Source: Streptomyces nymphaeiformis (GTDB lineage Bacteria; Actinomycetota; Actinomycetes; Streptomycetales; Streptomycetaceae). Taken from it: DNA of 64,000 nucleotides. Shown in pieces: positions 41,405 to 48,567 of the stretch (positions are counted from its first letter, which is position 1; the number at the start of each line of letters is the position of its first letter). The stretch is from positions 62,001 through 126,000 of the forward strand of contig NZ_JACHJY010000013.1 in assembly GCF_014203895.1 (NCBI RefSeq), written 5' to 3'. The notes below the pieces were generated by a model that was not told the origin of the DNA, did not search any database, and worked only from the letters and a program-made list of their open reading frames with translations. Made by a program: the position numbers and the translations under genes.

Positions 41405-42181
41405 ATGAGCACGCACACCTCCGTCCGTCCCCTGTCCGGCCGCGTCGCGGTGGTCACCGGCGCCTCCAGTGGCATCGGTGAGGCCACGGCCGGGCACCTT
41501 GCCGGTCTCGGCGCCCGCGTCGTCGTCATGGCCAGGCGGGAGGACCGCCTGGTGGACCTCGTCGCCCGTATCGAGAAGGACGGCGGCGAGGCCCTGGCGC
41601 TTCCGGTCGACGTGACCGACCGGGCGGCCGTACGGGCGGCCGCGGAGCGGATCGCCGCCGAACTCGGCGGCGCCGACCTGCTGTTCAACAACGCGGGCGT
41701 CATGCTGCCGGCACCCGTCGAGGAGCTGGCCACCGAGCAGTGGCAGCGGCAGATCGACCTCAACGTCACCGGCCTGATGAACGTGATCGGCGCGTTCACC
41801 CCGCAGCTGGTCGAGACGGCCGCCTCCCGTGGCGTCGCGGACCTGATCAACACCTCGTCGATCGCGGCGCAGAACATCTTCCCGAACTTCGCCGTCTACT
41901 CCGCGACCAAGGCGTACGTCACCCACCTCTCCCGTCACCTGCGAGCCGAACTGGGCGCGAAGAACGTCCGGGTGTCGGCCGTCGAGCCGGGCATCGTCGG
42001 GACCGAACTGCAGAGCCACGTCACCGACGCGGGCGCCCTGGCCTGGCTGGAGGACTCGAAGGAGACCATGGAGTGGCTCACCCCCGAGGACGTCGCGCGG
42101 ACCGTCGGCTTCGTCGCGAGCCTCCCGCCGCGGGCCAACCTCCAGCAGGTCACCCTCATGCCCACGGCCCAGGCCGCCTGA
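41405..42181 (+). CDS. Classical SDR family oxidoreductase
   Basis: This 258-residue protein has TGASSGIGEATAGHLAGLG (cofactor), NNAGV, the catalytic Ser (NTSSIAA) and YSATKAY (Tyr-x3-Lys). The Arg after the first strand (MARREDR) suggests NADP(H). It is divergent from the XRE/MmyB-like regulator by 197 bp. Such regulator/SDR pairs are frequent in Streptomyces, but the substrate is unknown. Confidence 0.9.
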   Translation: MSTHTSVRPLSGRVAVVTGASSGIGEATAGHLAGLGARVVVMARREDRLVDLVARIEKDGGEALALPVDVTDRAAVRAAAERIAAELGGADLLFNNAGVMLPAPVEELATEQWQRQIDLNVTGLMNVIGAFTPQLVETAASRGVADLINTSSIAAQNIFPNFAVYSATKAYVTHLSRHLRAELGAKNVRVSAVEPGIVGTELQSHVTDAGALAWLEDSKETMEWLTPEDVARTVGFVASLPPRANLQQVTLMPTAQAA

Positions 42182-42196
42182 TCCAGGAAAAGGAGC

Positions 42197-42227
42197 GGGC
42201 CCGGGGGCGTAGCCTGCCCCCGGACCC
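42197..42227 (+). terminator. Terminator after SDR gene
   Basis: CCGGGGGC (42201-42208) pairs with GCCCCCGG (42216-42223), extended by GGG/CCC across one mismatch. It starts 15 bp after the SDR stop. Confidence 0.75.
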
Positions 42228-42280
42228 TGTCGATGCCGCTCACATCACACGCCGGCACACTTGAGGGCCCGGGGCATTCG

Positions 42281-42540
42281 TCATTGCGTCGCGTCCTGCC
42301 TTCGGACCACCGCCGATCGAGCTCGGCGGACCAGATGCGAACTGGCATTTCGACGCACCAGGGTCGACTCGGGCGGCAGTTGCTCGCCCTCCTCGTCCTT
42401 CGGCTGGTACGTACGGGAGATGCCGGCGAGCAACGCGGGCTCCTGCAGACCGTGATGCGCCGCCGTCAGGTCCTGGTGCGCCCGGGGCTTGACGCCCTTC
42501 TCCACTCCGATGATCTGGTTCAGAAACGTTCGAGAATCGC
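42281..42540 (-). pseudogene. Remnant of a small actinomycete protein (YQPKDEEGEQ family)
   Basis: The minus strand reads NQIIGVEKGVKPRAHQDL, then ISRTYQPKDEEGEQLPPEST, a block I recognise from a conserved, uncharacterised family of about 250 residues in Streptomyces and phages. The normal N-terminus is lacking and the frame degenerates after about 45 conserved residues, so both ends are lost. It is debris, possibly from a mobile element. Confidence 0.5.
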
Positions 42541-42593
42541 GTGATTCGCTTCAGGTTGGTTTTGGCTGCCTGACCCGAGAGAACATCAACTTC

Positions 42594-42617
42594 GAGCCCT
42601 CGCCTCGGCGGGGGCTC
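42594..42617 (+). terminator. Hairpin upstream of small ORF
   Basis: GAGCCC (42594-42599) pairs with GGGCTC (42612-42617), with GCC/GGC inside. It is followed by TTCT. It is probably the terminator of a lost gene. Confidence 0.5.
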
Positions 42618-42634
42618 TTCTCATGGGAGGACTC

Positions 42635-42706
42635 ATGCCCCACGAGAAGTGGCGGATGGACCTGAAGGGGAATCCGCTCACGACCAGCAACGCCGCCACC
42701 GGCTAG
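42635..42706 (+). CDS. 23-residue small ORF
   Basis: An ATG preceded by GGGAGG gives MPHEKWRMDLKGNPLTTSNA plus three residues, ending 10 bp before the SMI1 gene. There is no known family. The good ribosome binding site is the only support; it may be a leader that couples translation of the next gene. Confidence 0.3.
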   Translation: MPHEKWRMDLKGNPLTTSNAATG

Positions 42707-42716
42707 GACTGCTCCC

Positions 42717-43406
42717 ATGACCAGCATCGACCGTCTCACGGACCTCTGTCCCCCGCCGCCCGCCGCCCCGTCGACGGACTGGTCCTCGACTGAGCGAGCC
42801 CTCGGCATGCCGCTGCCGACGGACTACAAGCAGATCGCCGACGCCTACGGACCAGGCGCCTTCTGCGGCTTCCTCCACCTCTACCACCCCCATGCGCCAA
42901 CCCGGTGGACAAGCCTCACCGGCCCCATGCCGGCCACGATCCGCACCCAGCTCCATCACGACCGCGACAGCGGCACCCACCCGGTTCCGCATGACCCGAG
43001 GCACCTCTTCGCGATGGGCGTGACGGACAACGGCGAGTACCTCTTCTGGATCACCGAATCCGCCGGTGCCCCGGAGAAGTGGACCATCGCCGCGAACGAG
43101 GCCCGAGGGCCGCAGTGGTACACCTACGGTGGCGGCCTCGCAGACTTCCTCACCGCCCTCCTCTCAGGCCGCGAAACCGTCCCTCTCTTCCCCGACAGCC
43201 TCCTCACCCAAGGAGTCTTCTTCACCCCCACCGCACCCGCCCCGACACCCGCACCAGTCGACACGGCGCCGCAGCCGCGGACGGGCATGACGGCAGACGC
43301 GAGCGACATCCGCGCTTGGGCACGGGCCAACGGCTACGACGTTCCCGACCGCGGCCGCATCCCTGTCGCGATCCTCGAAGCCTGGGAGAAGGCCGGAAAC
43401 GGATAG
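42717..43406 (+). CDS. SMI1/KNR4 protein with C-terminal Lsr2-like DNA-binding domain
   Basis: In this 229-residue protein, residues 5-150 follow the SMI1/KNR4 (SUKH) pattern: LGMPLPTDYKQIADAYGPGAF and LFAMGVTDNGEYLFWI. SUKH proteins often serve as immunity proteins against contact-dependent nuclease toxins. After a Pro/Thr-rich linker, residues 195-227 (SDIRAWARANGYDVPDRGRI) match the C-terminal AT-hook-like domain of Lsr2, the actinobacterial nucleoid protein. The fusion would tether a SUKH module to DNA. No toxin is adjacent. Confidence 0.78.
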   Translation: MTSIDRLTDLCPPPPAAPSTDWSSTERALGMPLPTDYKQIADAYGPGAFCGFLHLYHPHAPTRWTSLTGPMPATIRTQLHHDRDSGTHPVPHDPRHLFAMGVTDNGEYLFWITESAGAPEKWTIAANEARGPQWYTYGGGLADFLTALLSGRETVPLFPDSLLTQGVFFTPTAPAPTPAPVDTAPQPRTGMTADASDIRAWARANGYDVPDRGRIPVAILEAWEKAGNG

Positions 43407-43549
43407 CCGCAACGTCGCCACTGTCGGCAGAGACACGGGAGTCCGACCCTAAGGGCTCGCAGGGAATCAAGCTATGGGTTCTGTGCCTTGACACAGCAGG
43501 TCAGCGAGCTGCTCGTCCACATGTTGCTCTTCGGCGAGCCCTAACGAGC

Positions 43550-44110
43550 TCATGCATGGTAGGGCCGTCGCAGACCGTCCAGGGCGATCTCCACGAACCG
43601 GCGCCAGTCTCCGATCTCATTGTGGCTGAGCATCGCTACGGCACCCACGCTCATATACAGGTCCGCGACCGTCACGTCGGCACGCAGCGTGCCGTCCGAT
43701 CGCCCCCGCTCGACCAGCCGCGCCCCCATCGCGAGCAGTGCCTCACCGACCTCGCCCCGCGGGGCCATGCCGCCGAACGACGCCTCGATCACGCCCGAGA
43801 CCGCGCGCCCCTCCTCGTGCATCTCACCCACGCGCGTCAGAAGCGCCTCCACCGCCCCGCACGCGTCGGGCCGCGCCGGACATTCCTCCTCCAGGAACGA
43901 GAGGACCTTCGCGAATCGCTGCTCGGCGACGGCCCCGACGAGGGCCTGCCGGGTCGGGAAGTGCCGGTAGACGGTTCCGACGCCGACCCCGGCGGCCCGG
44001 GCGACCTCCGCCATCTGCACCTCGTCGCCGCGCTCGGCGAACAGCTCGTGCGCAACGTTCAGCACGCGCAGGCGATTTCGCTCCGCGTCGGTCCGGGAGG
44101 GTCTTGACAT
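43550..44110 (-). CDS. TetR family transcriptional regulator
   Basis: This 186-residue repressor has an HTH (RNRLRVLNVAHELFAERGDEVQMAEVARAAGVGVGTVYRHFPTRQALV) and a SbtR-like C-terminal domain. It is divergent from a cupin gene, with a perfect 10-bp-arm palindrome between, so it likely represses both. Confidence 0.88.
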   Translation of the reverse strand: MSRPSRTDAERNRLRVLNVAHELFAERGDEVQMAEVARAAGVGVGTVYRHFPTRQALVGAVAEQRFAKVLSFLEEECPARPDACGAVEALLTRVGEMHEEGRAVSGVIEASFGGMAPRGEVGEALLAMGARLVERGRSDGTLRADVTVADLYMSVGAVAMLSHNEIGDWRRFVEIALDGLRRPYHA

Positions 44111-44138
44111 GCCGCTGTTTCCTCTGCTCACCTTTAAA

Positions 44139-44159
44139 CGGAATCGGATTCCGATTCCG
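44139..44159. promoter_or_regulatory. Palindromic TetR operator upstream of cupin
   Basis: Arms CGGAATCGGA (44139-44148) and TCCGATTCCG (44150-44159) are perfect complements around one central T. It lies 23 bp before the cupin start and 28 bp before tetR. Confidence 0.72.
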
Positions 44160-44182
44160 CAGTCGTTGAGGGAAGGATACTC

Positions 44183-44656
44183 ATGTCCGAAGACCGATTC
44201 ATCCTGCTCGACCCCGGCGCCTCCCGCCCCACTCGCGTACCGCTCCCCCCTGCGATGACCGTGAAGGCGAGGACGGAGGACACCGAGGGCCGTTTCTCCT
44301 GCATGGAGGTAGTCGTCGCCCAGGAGATCCCGCGCCACGTCCACCACGTGGCCGACGAGTGCATCTACGTGCTGTCAGGGTCCCTCGGCGTGGAATTCGA
44401 CGACACGGACCGCACAGTGACGGCCGGCCAGTTCGTCCTGCTGCCGCACGGCGTCCCGCACGCCCTGCGTCCCGTGAGCACCCCGCCGCCCCATGTCCTC
44501 CAGATTTCCTCGCCCGGCGGCTGGGAGTGCTACCTGGAGGACCTGTCCGAGCACTTGTCCGGAGCCGGCCACCGGAGCCGCCTCGACGCCACGGCGCTGA
44601 ACCGGATCGCCGCCCCGTACCAGATCACCTACGAGGAGCCCGCCGCCCCCGCCTAA
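44183..44656 (+). CDS. Cupin domain protein
   Basis: This 157-residue protein has a single beta-barrel. Cupin motif 1 is visible as RHVHHVADECIYVLSGSLGVEF (metal ligands His-x-His/His and Glu) and motif 2 as LPHGVPHALRP (His). It is metal-binding; dioxygenases, isomerases and quercetinase-like enzymes share this. TetR control suggests induction by its own substrate. Confidence 0.85.
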   Translation: MSEDRFILLDPGASRPTRVPLPPAMTVKARTEDTEGRFSCMEVVVAQEIPRHVHHVADECIYVLSGSLGVEFDDTDRTVTAGQFVLLPHGVPHALRPVSTPPPHVLQISSPGGWECYLEDLSEHLSGAGHRSRLDATALNRIAAPYQITYEEPAAPA

Positions 44657-44713
44657 TACTCCAGCTCAGGACGCGATCCGCTGCTGGAGTACTAACCCGC
44701 CCGTTAGGCGGGT
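44657..44713 (+). terminator. Tandem hairpins after cupin gene
   Basis: TACTCCAGC (44657-44665) pairs with GCTGGAGTA (44683-44691), followed by ACCCGCC (44695-44701) with GGCGGGT (44707-44713). They start right at the cupin stop codon. Confidence 0.65.
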
Positions 44714-44944
44714 GCTGCGACCGTCAAGGCGTCGGTCGGCTCAGGCCCGACCGGTTTCTCGGAGCGCTTGCTCGTCGGGGGCGGCCTGCCCAAGTAGCTT
44801 CCGGGGCCGAGTCGGCACGGTTCTGCGAGCTGTGCCCGGCCCTTCCGCATCTGCTGACCGTTTCTGCGGCAGATCCGGGAAGGTACCCAGGAACTCTCGG
44901 AGTACTTCGAGGGCTTCGTGTGCGGCGGACCGTTCGTACTGCGG

Positions 44945-45266
44945 CTTGTACGAGACCGTTTTGGAGACGGACCGTGCTCTCGCCTTTCCCCCCACCAACC
45001 CCTCGTACCCGGTACGCATCGTGGTGGTCCCGAAGGAGCACGTGCCGTCGCTGCCGGATCTGGGCAATGCCGACCCGAACCTGCTGTACGAGATCGTCGG
45101 CTTGGTGCGCGAGGTGGCAGCAGTGGGCGAGAAAGAGTATGAGTCGTGCTCGGGGACCACTGACTTGGGGCTGTACCCGGATTCCAAGCACATGCACTGG
45201 CATGTGGTCCTCCGAGGTGAGAGCGCGGAGCAGACCCTCGACACCTACAGTCACCACGACGACTGA
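44945..45266 (+). pseudogene. HIT domain protein, N-terminally degraded
   Basis: About 105 residues of a histidine-triad protein are readable: LYETVLETDRALAFPPTNP, RIVVVPKEHVPSLPDL and DSKHMHWHVVLRG, the HxHxH catalytic motif. The conserved Cys-rich N-terminus is missing and no good ATG or ribosome binding site precedes; a TTG at 44945 is the only in-frame start close by. It could still make a small HIT protein, but truncation in a debris region is more likely. Confidence 0.5.
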
Positions 45267-45974
45267 GGCTATCCGCGTCGGCGTCGTGAAGTCCTGGCAT
45301 CCATCGTGATCTGCGCGATCCGGATGGCGGCGGCGTGGACCCACTCCCGGTTGGTGTTGGGGTGCCGATCGCGGGAGCGAGGTCCTCGCGTGCTCCGGTG
45401 AGTGCGGTCCCCGCCCGCGAGCTGGTCGTCGTCTGTGACGACCAGGCATCGTTCGCGTCGCCGAGCTGCGTACGCCTGGGCGTTCCCGATCTGGTCTCCT
45501 GGGCCGGCCGAGACCGACAAGGACGACCCGGAGTGTCAGGTGCGCCTGTCGTTCCTTTGGGTGGCGGGGGTACTGCGAGACCGTGGGCGGGATTCCCTGC
45601 CGCACCCGACGGTTTGCTCTGAGCACGGGCGCTGTGACGCGCGAACGAAACTCCATCTGGCGGAGATCCGCGAGGCGGACGGCTGCCGCGACGACCTGAT
45701 TTCGGCGCGCGAGCGACAAGGCCGAGGAACTCGACGCCTGGCGCTGGTTCTCGCCGCGCGCTGACGGGTCGTCGACGCCCCGGGCTGCATCGGGCTTTGG
45801 GCCCGACTGCCCGAGGAGTCAGCCGGTCTGCTGATCGCGGACGTACGATGCCGCCGCACCCCTGCCCACCAGGAACTCACCCGTCCACTGCCGTCATCGC
45901 CGCCATCGACCGTGCGTTGGAGGCGTAAGCCAGGGCCGGCGACCGCTCCCGAAGCCAGGGGTAGGGCGCTCCGA
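45267..45974. other. Gene-poor degenerate stretch
   Basis: These 708 bases have no open frame with convincing codon bias, start and ribosome binding site. Short coding-like patches occur on both strands (for example NREWVHAAAIRIAQI on minus near 45330), suggesting worn remnants of genes, perhaps of a mobile element. I cannot assign them. Confidence 0.4.
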
Positions 45975-48236
45975 TCAGCTCGTCAGGGACGTCCACACGG
46001 TCAGGGGGCGGTCCTCGACCGTGATCTGGTCCTCGTGGCCATGGCCGTCGCGAATCACGATGATCCGGTACTTGTCCTGGTGGAACACCCAGAACAGACT
46101 CATGCCGTTGATCCGCTGCATGTCCGGTACCGCGAGGAACTCGTCGACGCGCGTGATCCCGGTCAGTGAGCGCCACAGGTCGAGCCCGCGGTCGCCGCGC
46201 TCGATGACGTCCTGGTGCGCGCTGCCGTCGGCGATCGAGATGAGGCGGTAGACCTGGGCGCCCATCTGGGTGTGGAACACCCAGTACCAGCTCTTGCCGT
46301 TGACCCGCTGCATGTCGGGGACCGGCAGGAAGGCGTCGACCTGCTCGACGCCGCTGAACGAGGCCCAGGCGGAGAGGGGGCGGTCGGGGCGGTCTACCCG
46401 GCCGGCCTGCTCGGGCGGGAGTCCGGTCTCGGCGCCGTCGGCGATCGAGATGAGCCGGTAGACCTGCCGGCCCTCGACGGTGTGGAACAGCCAGAACCGG
46501 CTGCGGCCGTTGATCCGCTGTTCGTCCGGAACGGGCAGAATCGCGTCGACCTTCGTCACCCCGGCGTAGCACGGCCAGGTGCTCAGCGACCGGTCGGGGC
46601 GTTCGCGGACGTCCCTGTGCTCGTCCCCGTCGGCGATGGAGACGGTCCGGCAGACGCCGCCGTCGCCGCCCGTCCCGTACGCCCAGTACCAGCTCTTGCC
46701 ATCGGCCCGCTGCATGTCGGGGATGGGCAGGAAGGCGTCGGTCGGCCGGACCACGGCGGGCGGCTTGTCGGTGAGCCGGCCGTCACCGAGCAGTCGCAGC
46801 AGGGTCAGCGACGGCACGAAGGCGTAGACGGACCCCTCGGTGTTGACGAACTGGCTCAGGGTCAGCTGAGTGGTCTTGCCGGGGGTCTCGTAGCTGAGCT
46901 GCCCGGCGGCGCCGACCATGCCGTCGGGGCCGGGCTTGTTGGCCCGGTTGGGAGGAAAGTCCGGGCTGTCGATCCACCTCTTCTGGATGAACTCGAACTG
47001 CTCCACAAGGTCCGACTGGTAGCAGACGAAGAGCAGACCGCGCTTCTCGTCCGGCCCGCCGGGACCCTCCGAGGCGGGGTCGAAGGGCGCGCCGTACGGG
47101 GCGCCGCGGCGGATGATCCGGCGGCGGTCCATCACCGGGTTCTCGTCGAACGGCGGGTCGCCCGGCTTCTCCTGGAGGCCGTCACGGGGGTTGGTACAGC
47201 GCAGGTGCGAGAAGAGCGGGGTGATGTAGCCCTCGGGGTCGTTGCGGAAGCCGAAGTCGTTGTCCTCACCGGCCAGCGCGTTGGAGGGACGGTCGGCGTG
47301 AGGGCACGTGGCGACGGGGGTGCCGGAGCGCCACCGGCCGACGAGGCGGGCCGCCAGCCACTCCGATGTGGCCTCGGGCGGCACCACCTTGGCCTTCTTG
47401 AGCACCTTCAGCTGCCCGGCGACCTGTGACCAGAACCCCGGAACGTCCTGGCCGAGCCGACGCACCACCTGGAAGCTGCCGTTGTCGGCCCAGTCGGGCG
47501 TCTTGAGCGGTACGCCGTCGACCCGGTCGAGGCCGACGACGAACTCGCCGGGCGGGATGAGCCGGGTGCCGTGCTTGCCCTTGACGAACTCGGGCTTGAC
47601 GGGGTCCGGCTCGTCGAAGCCGATCACTCCGGGCTCGCTGACGCCGTCCTTGAAGCCGAAGTGCTCCTTGCCCCTCCGGGTCCCGGGCAGGGTGGCGCCG
47701 TCCTGCTGGAACACGATCACGATCTTGGACGCGGCACAGGCCTCGCGCTGCTGTCTGAGCGCCGCCTGGAGGTCCTGGACCGTGTCCGAGGCGATGGTGA
47801 GCACGGCGTGAATGGGCTGGCCCTTGCCGTTGCCGAAGAGCCACATCTCCGGCGAGCTGTCGCCGGTGTCCCCGAGTGCCCGCTTGTCCGAACCCTGCTT
47901 GAAGGCCTCCAGGCCGCTCATGGGCTCGACGGAGGGCAGCGGGTCCTTTCCTGCGAGTTCCCGAAGGCCCTCATAAGTGAAACTGACGTTGGTCCAGGTG
48001 GCCTTCAGCGACTTCGGGTCGTCTCCGGCCGAGGCCTCCCTGGCCTTGCGGAAGGCGGCGTTGAAGGCCGCCACCTGCCGCGTCGTCGAGATCTGCGGTT
48101 CGAGCCCCTTGACCCAGGTACGAGCCCGCGCCGCGTCCTCGAACTTGAGGAACAGCAGCGTCATCTGGTCCTTCTTGAAGCCGGCGATGACATCGCCCTG
48201 GATGTCGTCGCTGTCACGCAGTTTGAGTTCGTCCAT
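45975..48236 (-). CDS. DyP-type peroxidase with C-terminal hemopexin-like repeats
   Basis: This is a 753-residue protein. Residues 1-490 are a Dyp heme peroxidase: GDVIAGFKKDQ at the start and HFGFKDGVSEPGV, the GxxDG motif with the catalytic Asp. Residues 510-750 hold four repeats of about 60 residues, each with a VDAFLPVPDMQR-NGKSWYW...YRLISIADG pattern, like hemopexin or blade-type repeats. Dyp domains normally stop near 450-500 residues, so the tail is an added binding domain. There is no Tat or Sec signal, so it is intracellular or exported by an encapsulin-like or unknown route. It is divergent from a secreted galactose-oxidase-like gene. Confidence 0.87.
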   Translation of the reverse strand: MDELKLRDSDDIQGDVIAGFKKDQMTLLFLKFEDAARARTWVKGLEPQISTTRQVAAFNAAFRKAREASAGDDPKSLKATWTNVSFTYEGLRELAGKDPLPSVEPMSGLEAFKQGSDKRALGDTGDSSPEMWLFGNGKGQPIHAVLTIASDTVQDLQAALRQQREACAASKIVIVFQQDGATLPGTRRGKEHFGFKDGVSEPGVIGFDEPDPVKPEFVKGKHGTRLIPPGEFVVGLDRVDGVPLKTPDWADNGSFQVVRRLGQDVPGFWSQVAGQLKVLKKAKVVPPEATSEWLAARLVGRWRSGTPVATCPHADRPSNALAGEDNDFGFRNDPEGYITPLFSHLRCTNPRDGLQEKPGDPPFDENPVMDRRRIIRRGAPYGAPFDPASEGPGGPDEKRGLLFVCYQSDLVEQFEFIQKRWIDSPDFPPNRANKPGPDGMVGAAGQLSYETPGKTTQLTLSQFVNTEGSVYAFVPSLTLLRLLGDGRLTDKPPAVVRPTDAFLPIPDMQRADGKSWYWAYGTGGDGGVCRTVSIADGDEHRDVRERPDRSLSTWPCYAGVTKVDAILPVPDEQRINGRSRFWLFHTVEGRQVYRLISIADGAETGLPPEQAGRVDRPDRPLSAWASFSGVEQVDAFLPVPDMQRVNGKSWYWVFHTQMGAQVYRLISIADGSAHQDVIERGDRGLDLWRSLTGITRVDEFLAVPDMQRINGMSLFWVFHQDKYRIIVIRDGHGHEDQITVEDRPLTVWTSLTS

Positions 48237-48567
48237 CGGGCTCTCCAGAAGATCGACACTTCAGCATCTGGTTGCACTGAGTGATCTAGAAATTACGTAC
48301 AATCGGCATGTCCTTCCATTCCAGGGGCAGTGGACTGGGCCATATGCCACGGGCTGTCGTCGGAAAATGTGCAGGTACTGGCCTCGGCGAGGCCTTCGGA
48401 AGAGCCGGGTCACCCGGCTGCATGTCTCGGGGCGACAGTCGGCCGCCCCGCCGTAACACTGGTGATCGTCACTGTGCGTGAACGTGTGGCAGCCCCGGCG
48501 CAGCCTTGTCCCCGATGCGCCCTCCTGTCGGAGCCGCTGCCCCGTCCTCTTCGCAGCAAGGAGTCCC
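48237..48567. other. Divergent promoter region of DyP and galactose-oxidase-like genes
   Basis: The 331-bp gap has an AT-richer patch near 48284-48305 (CTAGAAATTACGTACAAT) close to the DyP start, likely its promoter. The rest is GC-rich with no gene. I saw no perfect palindrome longer than 6 bp. AAGGAG stands before the ATG at 48568. Confidence 0.45.

Noticed and set aside
45402..45764. Possible 120-residue gene in the degenerate region
   Set aside because: It has no ribosome binding site, uneven codon bias and no recognisable motif; coding-like patches switch frames and strands around it.
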